From NCBI GenBank assembly GCA_001430745.1, contig KQ481938.1:1933986-1972990 (forward strand): a DNA stretch of 39,005 nucleotides, read 5' to 3'. The notes under the pieces were generated by a model. That model was not told where the DNA came from. It made no database searches and was given only the letters and a program-made list of their open reading frames with translations. Shown piece by piece: positions 11,892 through 22,227 of this stretch (within the stretch, counting starts at the first letter, position 1; each line of letters starts with the position of its first letter). The DNA is from Auxenochlorella pyrenoidosa (Eukaryota > Chlorophyta > Trebouxiophyceae > Chlorellales > Chlorellaceae). The translations under genes and the position numbers were made by a program.

Positions 11892-12770
11892 GATGCTGCG
11901 CTGTGCCCCGCTGCCGCTTGATACTTGAACTTCCGGCGGAGAAAAGTTTCGTTGCTTGAGAGCTCTTGCAGAAGCAGCAAGCTCACTGCTGCGATCGGCG
12001 AAACTTGGATGGCAGGGGGGATCGATCGAGATGCTAGATGCAGCATGGTGCCGCGCATGCTGTGCATCGTGCTCGGCTGCACAACTTCTTGAACGGGCAG
12101 GCACCTAAAGCTTGATTCGTGCCCCATGCGCTGCCAAATGGCACTTTCTGCTGGCTTGTTGGATTGCAGCCTGCCAGTTGGTACATGGCAGCCATATCTC
12201 TTCATGGCGGCCTCCTTGCTGGCTGGCCTGCTGGTGGAGCTTTGCGTGTGTACCTCGACAAATGCACATTAACAGTGCAACAAACATCCCTACACCTTGT
12301 TGATGGCGGGCAGCCTGAACCCCCAAAAATTTCAGGTTTCTGTGGATTGAACGCAAAGTTCAGGCACGAGCGCCCTGGTGGTGACAGTGCGTGGGCTGCT
12401 TGGGTGCGATTCCAACAGTGTGGTGCCGTGGGACATGGTGATAGGAGGTGCACAGGCGGTGCATGTGCCTAATGTAGGGTTTACATTCAATCCCCAACCA
12501 TCAAGGCACATCCTGAAGGGTAAAGAGAGGCTTGCATCCGAGCCTCTGCGGCACTTTGGCTCGGCGGGCGCAGCGCTGCTGCCGCCGCCAAGCCACAGTG
12601 CCACCACAGGCATTGCGCCAGCTTTCCCTGTTTATTAAAACTGGTATACCTTTAATCTGTTTTGCAAGCACTGCTTGTGGGAAACCTTGCGACGGCGGGA
12701 GTTGTCGACAGTCTTGTGGGCGGCCCAACTCCAGCAGCCTTGCCATACGCGCATTCTCAAAACTAACGCC
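11892..12770. promoter_or_regulatory. Divergent promoter region, F-box gene / ObgC
   Basis: About 880 bases between two head-to-head genes. It may include an unrecognised first exon of the F-box gene near 11900-12060. Short open frames on both strands (for example minus 12105-12356) have no family motifs or good splice partners. No repeats were seen. Confidence 0.45.
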
Positions 12771-15700
12771 ATGCATGCGCCACTGGCGGCAAGCGCGGGG
12801 CCTCTGGCCGGCCAGCCACCGGCAAGGCGCACTGCTCCGGGCGCCAGGAGCCTGCATGCAACCCCAGCAGCTCTGCAGCAGACTCAAAGAGCATCACAAG
12901 CCACGCGGGCCATGCGGGGCCGGCGCACACAGCAGGTAGGAACAGGAGTGGGCAGCGGCGGCAGCTGGCAGCAGTGGCGGCAGGCACACAGACGTCTGCT
13001 TCGCTCACTGTGGCCCTGCCTTGCCTAGCTGTGCATGCATCATTGACAAATGCACTTATATATGAAGGCAGTTGACTGCAGCGCTTGTGCATCGCCGTGT
13101 GTGTACGCTGCAGCAGGTGGCTCGCTGTCCCGGCGCCCTGCTGCCCCCCTGCAAACCCCCGGCACACCGCCTTGCCCTGTGCAGGCCACTGCCCCACCGG
13201 ACGACCCCCCTGAGCTGTCGCTGGGCAGCGAGGCCTTTGATGGGGAGGACGACGAGTGGCAGCCTGGGATGCCAGGCAGCCCGGAGGAGGGTTCCTTCCT
13301 CGAGTTTGACGACAGCTCGTATGATGAAGAGGACGGCCCCGCCGCCACCTGGGTGACCCCGGAGCAGGAGCAGGCAGCGCTGGCGGCGCTGGAGGCAGCG
13401 GAGGCGGCGGACCAGGGCGGGAGCGAGGACGAGGGCGGCGCCCAGGCTGCCGGCGGCGGCAAGCGCCTGCCCGCCGAGGTGCGCTGCTTCGACACGGCCC
13501 GCATTTACGTCAAGGGCGGCGACGGCGGGCGCGGCTGCGTGGCCTTCCGGCGCGAGAAGTTTGTGCCGCGGGGCGGGCCCAGCGGCGGCAACGGCGGCCA
13601 CGGCGGCAGCGTGGTGCTGGAGGTCGACCCCGCCCTCAACTCGCTCATGGCCTTCCGCCGCCAAGTGCACTTCAGGCGAGCCCGCCACCCCCTGCGCACA
13701 CGCAGCCCTGTGCAGCTCTTCTGCTGGCTGTTGCGGCAGCAGCGGACATGGGAAGCCTGCAATGGGACCGTCCCGCAGCCTTGCAGGCGAAGCAGGCCTC
13801 AGCCCGCTGCCACCCTGGCTGCATGCTGCCAAGTGCTGCCGCTGCCTCCGTCTCCTGCTCGCGGCAGCAGCATGTTGGCTGCTTTCGCACCTGTGTCCAT
13901 CCCGCCACGGCTCCCCATGCTGCTTGTCTGGGTGCGGCGTCACGCCCTCTGGTTGCATGACGATGACAGCTGCCCACCCGTGCCTGTCCTCGCAGGGCCG
14001 ACCCCGGCGTGCCCGGCCAGGGCAGCGACATGCACGGCGCGGCGGGCAAGGACCTGGTGGTCAAGGTGCCCCCCGGCACCATTGTGAGGCAGCGGGGCGC
14101 GGGCGAGGGCGAGCCCCCGCTGGCCGAGCTGCTGCGGCCGGGGGACAGGCTGGCGGTGGCGGCAGGCGGGCGCGGCGGGCGCGGCAACTTGGCGTTCAAG
14201 ACCGCGCGCAACACGGCGCCGGCGCTGGCAGAGTTTGGGGAGAAGGTGGGCGGGCGGCGGGCGCAGGAGACTGATTGCCCTCGTAGACAGCCTGTGCCAT
14301 TGATGCTCGGGTGCATGGCTTAAGCGCTAAGCTCTGTTCCGGGCTCAGCGGCTGCCGTAACCTTCTGCTGCTGGCCCGCACAGCTTGCCAACGCACAGTG
14401 GGCGCCCGGTTGCCGTGCAGGGCCAGGAGGCGTGGCTGGACCTGGAGCTGAAGCTGGTGGCTGATGTGGGCATCATCGGGGTGCCCAACGCCGGCAAAAG
14501 CACCCTGCTCAGGTGGGGGCGAGCAACCACTGCGCTGGCGGCATGTGGGTGCTGTGCCGAGTGCTGCGCCAGCCCGCTCACGGCCCCCTCCACCTCTTCA
14601 CGGACCCGCCACGCCGCTGGGCCCCTTCGCTCCCTGCCCCGCAGCGTGGTCAGCGCCGCCAAGCCCAAGATTGCCAACTACCCCTTCACCACCCTGGTGC
14701 CCAATCTGGGGGTGTGCAACCTGGACTACCGCACCACTGTGTTTGCGGGTGGGTGGCCGCCGGGCAGGCAGGGACGGGGCCGGCTCGGCACGCATGCCCC
14801 GTGCAGGCGCGAACTCGGCGCCATGCTGCAGAGCCTGCCAGGCCCGTGCGCAGCCGGCTAGGGGCGGGCCATGCATCTGCGCCCCCGCCAGCCTGCGGCA
14901 TGTGGGCATGCCGTTTCTGCTGCCGACCGCTTGTCGGCTGCCACGTTCCCTTGGCGCCTAAAACCCTGCCGCACCGTGCCGCGCACCCCCCTCCTGCGAC
15001 AGACGTGCCGGGCCTGCTGGAGGGCGCGCACGCGGGGGTGGGCCTGGGCCACCAGTTCCTGCGGCACTGCCAGCGCTGCCGGCTGCTGGTGCACGTGGTG
15101 GACGGCACCTCGCCCGACCCCATGGGCGACTACCGAGCCATCCGCCAGGAGCTGGAGCTGTTCAACCCGCAGCTGGCGGCCAAGCCGCAGGTGGGGTGGG
15201 GCGGGGGTGGTGGGTGGGGTGTTAGGGGTGGGTTCAAACTTGCCGGGGCAGCTTGCCAAGCCATCTGGCTTGGTGAGAACTGTGCAGGCCTGCTCTGCTC
15301 TCACTTCACGCTGTGCGGTGGCCCTAGGCGGCCGGGGCGTGATGGACCCTTGACCCCAGGAGCATTCCGCGCTGCGTCCCCGGCTTTGGCCACTCAGGCA
15401 GACGTACCGAGTGCCGCCTGCCTGCACCTCCCTTCCTCCCGCTGCCCCGCCCTGCAGATTGTTGCCTACAACAAGATGGACGTCCCCGACTCGAGCGACT
15501 ACTGGGAGGATGTGCGGGAGCAGCTGGCGGGCGAGGGGGTGGCGCAGGACGCCGTCTTCGCAATCAGGTGGGGGCCGCCCGGTGCGCCCGCGTCGGCGCG
15601 GCCGCAGCGCAGGGCAGCAGGAGAGTCGCAGGCACAGCGGGCAGCGCTGCAGGAGCGCGCAATGCAAGCCGGGGCATGCAGCATTGGCAGGTCTGCCTGC

Positions 15701-16802
15701 GCGCCTCATAAGCGGTGTCACCCAACACTTGCCCCCTGTCACCTGCTCGCCTCCGCAGCGCCGTCAGCGGGCGCGGCGTGACGGAGCTTGTGCGTGCTGT
15801 GCGCGCTCTGCTCGACACCCTCCCCGAGGAGGAGGTTGAGGAGGCAGCAGAGGCCGGCGAGGAGCGGGAGCAGCGCGGCGCGGCGCCAGCGCCGCTCCCC
15901 GGCCGCCGCGACACCGCCGCCAGGATTGGGGAGTTTACGATCGAGGCCGACCTGGCGGGGCCACGCGTCTGGTTTGTGCAGGTGGGGTGGGGCTGCGGGC
16001 AGCCGTTGTGGGGACTTTGGAGCAGAAGGGCGCGGGTGTGGTGGCTGGCAGCATATGTCCTGGCCAGCCGTGGCGGACGAGGTGCAAGAGCTGGCAGTCT
16101 GCAGCCACTGGAGGGCCTTGTTTTCACCCAACCAAAGTGTGCGCCTCCCTGGTAACCGGTTGGCCGACCCAAAGAAAGGTGCCGGCGCCGCGGCAGCGCA
16201 CCCCGCCTCCACCGAGCACTCACCCGTGCCCGCCCTGCTGCTCCCGCTGCCCCGCGCCCCCCCAGGGCGCCGCCATCGAGCGCTTTGCCCAGATGACCGA
16301 CTGGAGCTACTACGAGGCGGCGCGGCGCTTCCAGCGCGTGCTGGTGGCGGCGGGCGTCGACGCGGCGCTCAAGGCGCGGGGAGTCATGGTGAGGCGGGCC
16401 GCCACCCGTGGCCACTGGACCGCATGCCAGGGCGCCGGCGGGGGGGGGTGTTGCTGCATGACGGTGGCATGCGTGCCTCGCAAGCCCCAGATAGGGCGCG
16501 GAGACTTGGCACGGGGTGGCAGGACTGCTGCCCGCTTGGGGTCCCTGCTCGCCTTGGCCTGCATGGCCCCCCCCATTGGCCCCCATATCCCCCCCAACCC
16601 CACCCCGACACACACACACACCCACACACCACCACCACCCTCCCCCCCTCAGGACGGCGACACCGTGGTGATTGGCGACCTGGAGTTTGAGTACTCGTCG
16701 GACCACAGCGAGGCCGGCATGTACGAGCGGTGGTACAGCGAGCGGCGCGCCGCGGGGGTGGTGGGCAAGGGCCAGGCCCGCTGGCCGCACGTCACCGGCT
16801 AG
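12771..16802 (+). CDS. OBGC: Chloroplast Obg-type GTPase (ObgC)
   Basis: Ten exons, 12771-12935, 13185-13675, 13996-14245, 14421-14512, 14645-14748, 15003-15190, 15458-15567, 15759-15981, 16266-16388 and 16653-16802, close in phase to 631 residues, near the size of plant ObgC. A transit peptide (first exon, Arg/Ala/Ser-rich) and an acidic spacer precede the Gly-rich Obg fold ([20 protein letters not shown] to about residue 300). The G domain has G1 GVPNAGKS (322-329), G2-region [14 protein letters not shown]3 DVPG and G4 NKMD (about 435). The C-terminus ([17 protein letters not shown], then [14 protein letters not shown]) is the Obg C-terminal domain. ObgC acts in plastid 50S ribosome maturation. 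The fourth exon starts at 14421, the acceptor that keeps frame. The second intron is GC-AG. Confidence 0.95.
13676..13995 (+). other. GC-AG intron in ObgC
   Basis: The exon ends CACTTCAG and the intron starts GCGAGC, ending TCGCAG at 13995. The join gives [15 protein letters not shown] in frame, matching the Obg fold. No suitable GT donor is present. Confidence 0.7.
16611..16640. repeat. CA/CCA microsatellite in the last ObgC intron
   Basis: A run of CA dinucleotides followed by CCA/CAC triplets just upstream of the 3' splice site at 16652, forming part of the pyrimidine-rich tract. Confidence 0.7.
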
Positions 16803-17252
16803 GCCCGGCGGCGGCCGCGCCACCTCGGCAATTGGCGCTGTCAGCCGGAGGCAGCACCGCCAGTTCCTTCTGTGTATATTGCTGGTGTTGCTGATTGCGG
16901 ACAGAACTGTAGGTTCCAAGAAAACGTGTCCTGCCGCCTCAACATCTGCACTGATTCATGTGACGCTTCAAGGCCAGGGAGTGGCCACGAGTTTTAGTGG
17001 CACCTTTGGTTGGGCAGATTCAACACGGATGCACCGGATGCGTTGCCTTAAGAAAAAGACTTCCGTGGGTAGCAGGCCTCGCTTCATCTCCAAATCTGCA
17101 CCCCTCGCAACAGGGGTGCAGCTGGGGTGCAGTCCCGCCGGCAGGGCACATTGCACGGGCCGGCACAACAACACTCTTCCATTCTTCTCTGATTATCAAT
17201 CGTCGATAGCAGGCCGAATTATTGACACTGAGGCACCAGGCCTCACTGCACA
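16803..17252. other. Intergenic region, ObgC 3' UTR / membrane-protein promoter
   Basis: 450 bases between tandem genes, less GC-rich than the coding regions. No TGTAA signal, gene or repeat was recognised. Confidence 0.4.
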
Positions 17253-19164
17253 ATGAACCTGGAGTTGCTGCTCCCTCTCTCCTACACCCTGGCGGCCCTG
17301 GTCTTCCTGCTGATCTATAACGCCCCGGAGACACCTGCGCATGAGTCAGAAGGCGCTCCGAGAGCGCTGCACGCCGGTTCAGAGCCGGCGCCGGCCCGCC
17401 GCCGCCGACGCAGCCCCGCCACCCAGCTGCAGGTGGGGGGCCTGCATCTGCCAAACCTTGGCCTTCTTTGCCCCACGTTTCTGGCCTCAGTTGATTCAAA
17501 TTATCTAAATCCAACACACTTTCTGACATCTTGAGGTTCCTGAGTATTGATGTCAACAATCTCGGTGCTGCTGCCCCCCTTGCGGGAGTGCCCCCTCCAG
17601 ATGGCGGCTGCACTGCTGGGCGGCACCATCCAGCTGCTGGGCTTCCTGCCCAGCAGGTCGTCCGCCGGCAACAACGCGCTGCAGCCGGGGGATCTGCTCA
17701 ACAGTTGCGCCGGGCTGGCGCTCATCTTTGGGCCCTCCCTGCTGCTGCCGCTGCTGAGGCCCGACGTGTTTGAGGCGTGGCGCACACCCATCAACTTTGC
17801 CGCCCGCATCGCCTCCTTCTCCCTGCCCAACCGCCGCGGCCGCCGCACGCTGGTGCGTGTGTGCCAGGTGAGGGGCGCCCGTCACCGCCTTGAGCCCAGA
17901 GGCTTGTGGGCTTCGCGTGCGCCCTGCCCATTCCCGGCCGCGCTTTCTGGCTCTGCCAGCTGCCCAGCTACCCAGCTGGGCCAGGCAACGGCGAGATCCT
18001 GCTGCTCACCTATGAATTGCACTTTCCACTCTTGATATCTACCACTACAGGCTAGCCCCAGCCCGGGGGGCTTTTGGCGCGAGCTGTTCCTCTTCACCAT
18101 CGGCAGCCGCACCCTGGCGATGCTGCTGGGAGGCGTCACAGCGCCGCTGCCACCGTTGGCCCATGCTGTGGTCGGACTGCTCTCGCTGCGCGTGAGCCTT
18201 GTAGCTGAAGGGCTAATTAGAAAAGCGGCTGTGCTGCTGGCCAGCGCCAGCCTCGATCTGTGGGTTTGCAACTGTTCAGTGCCCCTGTCGCATGCTGTTA
18301 TGCAGCTGCACCCTTGCATGGCAGGCTGTGCCCGCATCTGCTCATGCGTAACTCGGTTATCTCAATGCATGCTGTAGAACGTGGTCCGACTGGAGCCAGA
18401 CCTGTGCACCCTGCCGCTGTGGAGCCACCCCGTGTGGCAGCGCCGCTTTGCCTGGGTGCACCGAGCCGCCAGCCTGGTGAGGAGGGGCGCTGCGTGGCAC
18501 CTGGCAGCAAGCGGCAAGAGGAGGCCAGGGGCGAGCGGCGAAGCCGGCTGCCAGCTGGAGGCACAAAGGTTGTGCCAGGAGACAGCCTGGCTCGGCCTGT
18601 GTCTTGTTCATGCTGCACTGCACTGCGTCGCCCCCTGCCCACCCACCCCCCACCCCACCCCCCTCGCAGGTCCTGCTTGTGCTGCCACACCGCGCCGAGG
18701 GCCAGGACTACCGCCTGCCCGACTGCCGCGCCGCCATGCTCTTCTTCCAGGCCACGCTGGGCGTGCTGGTGCCCGCGCTGCTGCTCAGCCGCTTCAGGGC
18801 GCTCCTGCAGGCCAGCAGCGCGGCGCCGGGCAGCGCCGCTGGCAGTGGCAGCACTGGCAGGGATGCCAAAGCCGCGCCAGAGCGACAGCGCGAGCACGGT
18901 CGCCTCATGGGCGGCATCATCCGCCTGGCGGTGTGGCTGCGCCACGGCCTGGGGGCTGCCGATGCCGCGGCCGACCGCCTGCTGGCGCTGCTGGATGGGC
19001 GGGCCGGCTCCTGGGCCCTGCGCTTGGCCGCTTACTTCCTGACGCTCAACCTGCTCTACACTGCTGCCCTGCTGGTGGAGCTCCCTCTGGCCACCACATC
19101 AGGTCTTGCCGCCCAGCATGCGGGCCCCGCTGCAGCTGGCGGAGCCACCACTGCAAGCCAGTAA
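17253..19164 (+). CDS. Multi-pass membrane protein of unknown function
   Basis: Five exons, 17253-17432, 17601-17867, 18051-18191, 18378-18476 and 18670-19164, close in phase to 393 residues. Hydrophobic segments that could cross a membrane lie near residues 5-22 (LLLPLSYTLAALVFLLIY), 62-76, 92-112 (LLNSCAGLALIFGPSLLLPL), 160-177, about 180-194, 250-269 (FFQATLGVLVPALLLSRF) and 346-368 (LRLAAYFLTLNLLYTAALLV). Between the first two is an Arg-rich loop (PARRRRRS). Residues 275-310 are Gly/Ser/Ala-rich and charged. Several Chlorella proteins of unknown function have this general look, but I recognise no named family or transporter motif. The start is the first ATG and gives a plausible signal-anchor. 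The gene converges on Era. Confidence 0.7.
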
Positions 19165-19523
19165 AAGGCTAATGGCTCAAGACAACCCAACTGTGGTCAA
19201 CATGGGCCCACCATCCATCAAACTTCAAGTGCAGAGTGTACAATTTTTGACCTGTTTCTCATCCGTGTGTCTTCTTTTCCAATTCCCTCCTCAGCATGTC
19301 TTCCTCTGATTTTCCAGCACTCTCCTCACCTAAGGATAAGATCGTAGAAGTCCTCACCAGGGCTCTTCTGCAATGTGCCCTTTACTTCTCCTTCCAATGC
19401 CCTCCTACGCGCACTTCCTACCCTTGAAGCCAATCCCCGAGGGATCTCGTGTGCGCGTCTTACAGGTCGGACATGCATTGACACGCGTGGAAGCGAATAC
19501 CAGCCAGCCGCGCTCAGCGCGGC
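19165..19523. other. Tail-to-tail intergenic region, membrane protein / Era
   Basis: About 360 bases of comparatively AT-rich sequence holding the 3' UTRs of both genes. The Era poly(A) signal is at 19460-19464. No plus-strand TGTAA was found. Confidence 0.45.
19460..19464 (-). terminator. TGTAA polyadenylation signal of Era
   Basis: TTACA on the plus strand reads TGTAA on the Era strand, about 60 bases past the Era stop codon. Confidence 0.6.
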
Positions 19524-21857
19524 TCAGTAGCCCAGCCGCTCCAGCTGTGCCGCATCCTTGCGCCAGCCCTCCCGCACCTTGACCGACAGGTTCAGGTACA
19601 CGGGCCGCCCCAGGAACTCCTCAACCTCCACCCGCGACGCCGTGCTCAGCTGCTTGAGGGCGCTGCCGCCCCGCCCGATGATGATGCCCTTCTGCCCGTC
19701 CTTCTCTGCGGGCGGGCGCGCCATGGGCAGGCACCGGGTCAACACGAGGCTCAGGCAGGGCTGCATTCAGTCAGCAGCAAAGGTCATCACAGAGCCAACC
19801 GATTTGAGCAGGCCCGCGGCGCGAGTGAAGGCGGGCACCCGCCCCAGACCAGCCCCGCCCCGCCCCGGCCGGCACCCACCCAGCACAATGTCTGCCTCCA
19901 CCAGGTCCTTGCCCTTGCTGCGCTCCCGGTAGTTAGTCACCTCCACTGCGCACAGAGGGGACCAGGCAGCTCGTGCAGGGCTCGGCGCCGGTGGGTGGCA
20001 GGCAGCGCCTGTATTTTGGAGGCCTGCACGCCGCCCGGCGCGGCCCCACCCTGCCCGCCTCCCTGGTGCACCCACCCGCCACGTTGTAGGGCACCTCGTC
20101 CCGGTACTGCAGGAAGATGTGCTTGCGGATGATCTCCGCAACAAAGAAGCGCTCCGGCAACTCAGACACAATGTCCTGCGAGCAGCAGCGGGCGGGGTGA
20201 GGCCGGCGGGCAGGCGCTGAGGCGGGCAGGGGCGGCAGCACTGGGTTCTGAAGATTGCATGTGCAGTCACAGGGCGGGGCAGCCATGGGCCTCCGCACTA
20301 CTGGCCGATCCAGCAGCACAGCTGGGCACCATGGCTACGCAGCAGGCAGGCGGCGCAGGCACCCACGCACCTTTGGGTAGAGGGACGGCCCCTCTGGCAG
20401 CTTGCCCGCCAGCCAGTCCACCACCGGCTGCAGGCCGCTGCGCTGCAGCGCAGAGATGGGCAGCACTACGTCGGCCTTGCAGTACTGGCGGTACCAGGCA
20501 GACAGCTTCTCCAGCTGCTCCGGCTCCAGCAGGTCGCATTTGTTGAGCAGCTGCATGGGGGGCCAGGCATGGCAGCAGGGGGGGGGAGGTGCAAATGGTG
20601 AGCATCGAGACGTGGGCCAGCACGGCTCCAAGGCTTCCAACCGTCACTCCTCGTCCTGCGGGAGGCGGAGCTCCGGCGGCCTCCCCTCACCACTGCCATG
20701 GGCGGCCCACTCCAGTCGTCCCCTGGCTGGATCATGGCCAGGGCCTCCTCCGGCCTGTGCGAAGCGTCCACAATGGCCAGCAGGCAGTCGGAGTCTTTCA
20801 CAGCCTGGGGCCAGGTGGGGTGGGGAGGCGCAGGCCAGCTTGTCTTGGCACGGCATGTCGGGGTCTGTGCAGCCAGCCCGGGCAGACAAGCGCCTGTGAG
20901 CAGGCTTAAGCCTGGGTACGCTGGGCAGCCAAGCCAGCTGCTGCTGCAGCGTTTTGGGGGCCTCCACACATCTGCCTTGATTGGCATGGTGCCTACACAT
21001 TGTGGCACCCACCTGCTGCACTGCCGCCATCATCTTCTCCTCCAGCTTGTTCCTCTTGTCGGTAATGATGCCGGGGGTGTCCAGGAAGATTGCCTGGCGA
21101 GCAGGGATGGCAGAAGCGGGGTTGGGCGTCGCGTCAGCAGCATTGACAGCAGGATTAGCCGCTGTGGCACAGCTCACACCAGGCGCACTCCAGCAGCAGT
21201 CAATTGTGTGCCTCGCGAGCCATACAGCCAAAGGCCGCTGGAAAGGACTCTAACACGCCCTCATACAGCTTGCAGCCCTGGCCTGGCCAGCACCCACCTG
21301 GAAGCCGGGCTCAGACAGGATGCCCAGGATGCGGTGCCGCGTGGTCTGCGCCTTGTGCGTCACAATGGACAGCGACTGCCCCAGCAGTGCGTTCATTAGC
21401 GTGCTCTTGCCCGCATTAGGCCGCCCGATGATGGCCACAAAGCCTGGAGGGGGATGAGTAGCAGGCTCAGGCGGCACGGTTGTGAGTGTGCATGGCCGGC
21501 GCCGCACATGGCAGCTTCAAGAGTTGCATTCGGCCGGTCATGATATGCAGCAGCAGCCTGACACTGCCTCGCACCTGCTTTGTGGCCTGGCGGGTCTGGT
21601 GTGAAGTTAGAAAAGTCCTCGAGGATTTCAGGTGGCCCAGTCGCCGCTGCTGCCGCCTCTGCCGCTGCCAGCTCCTCGACCAGGTCAACCTCGGGCTCGT
21701 CATCCTGCTCCTGCTGCCTGCCTTTACCGCTCTGGGGCCATGGCTGGGCTCGCTGTGAAGCACGGAGAGGGGCCGCACGGCAGCGGGTATGTGTGGGCCA
21801 AGGGAGCGGTGCCCGCCGCTGTGATATGTTTGCAGCGCAAATCTGCATATGTTGCAT
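19524..21857 (-). CDS. ERA: Era-type GTPase, organellar (probably chloroplast)
   Basis: Eight exons, 21857-21575, 21443-21298, 21093-21013, 20804-20691, 20550-20371, 20175-20076, 19945-19880 and 19705-19524, close in phase to 383 residues. Era binds the 16S-type rRNA and helps mature the small ribosomal subunit. Visible are G1 GRPNAGKS (101-108), switch I with [14 protein letters not shown], which is close to plant chloroplast Era, G3 [19 protein letters not shown]4 [14 protein letters not shown], and the C-terminal KH domain: [20 protein letters not shown], then [20 protein letters not shown]. An acidic linker ([19 protein letters not shown]) precedes the G domain. The start is uncertain: ATG 21857 or 21848 gives a transit-like Arg/Ala/Pro-rich N-terminus; another possibility is ATG 22020 (MSVDLLAEFI) spliced at a good GTAAGC donor. 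Confidence 0.93.
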
Positions 21858-22227
21858 GTGCTTGCAAGCGGTTTCGGGCAAGGCAGAGGTGTCGGGACTT
21901 TGGGTGGTAGCGGCGGCCGGGCTGTAAGCAGATTGATTCGGGGCAGCGATCGAACAGTGTACAAGCACGCAGAGACGAGAACGGCTTACTGATGAATTCC
22001 GCCAGCAGGTCGACCGACATTGACTGGGCCTGAATTGCCGCTGTCTGTGCTTACCTCTCATTCCCATCGCCACAGTTCACGTGTAGCTGCGAGCAGCGGA
22101 CCCTTCGCCGAGGGAGACCGGGAGTCTGCCCGCCAGAAGCGGACAGCTCTGCGACTGGCCCCCGGAAGCGGCGCTCTGCAGAGCGTGGAAGCGGTCAGGC
22201 CCTTGCGCGGCACCCGCCAGGCCGCCT
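21858..22227. promoter_or_regulatory. Divergent promoter region, Era / CEP70
   Basis: 370 bases between head-to-head genes. It includes ATG 22020 on the minus strand with a GTAAGC donor ten codons on, which might be an alternative Era first exon. No repeats were seen. Confidence 0.45.

Noticed and set aside
12105..12356. 83-codon minus-strand open frame as a small gene or F-box first exon
   Set aside because: No family motif, no convincing splice to the F-box exon, and similar-length frames are common here by chance.
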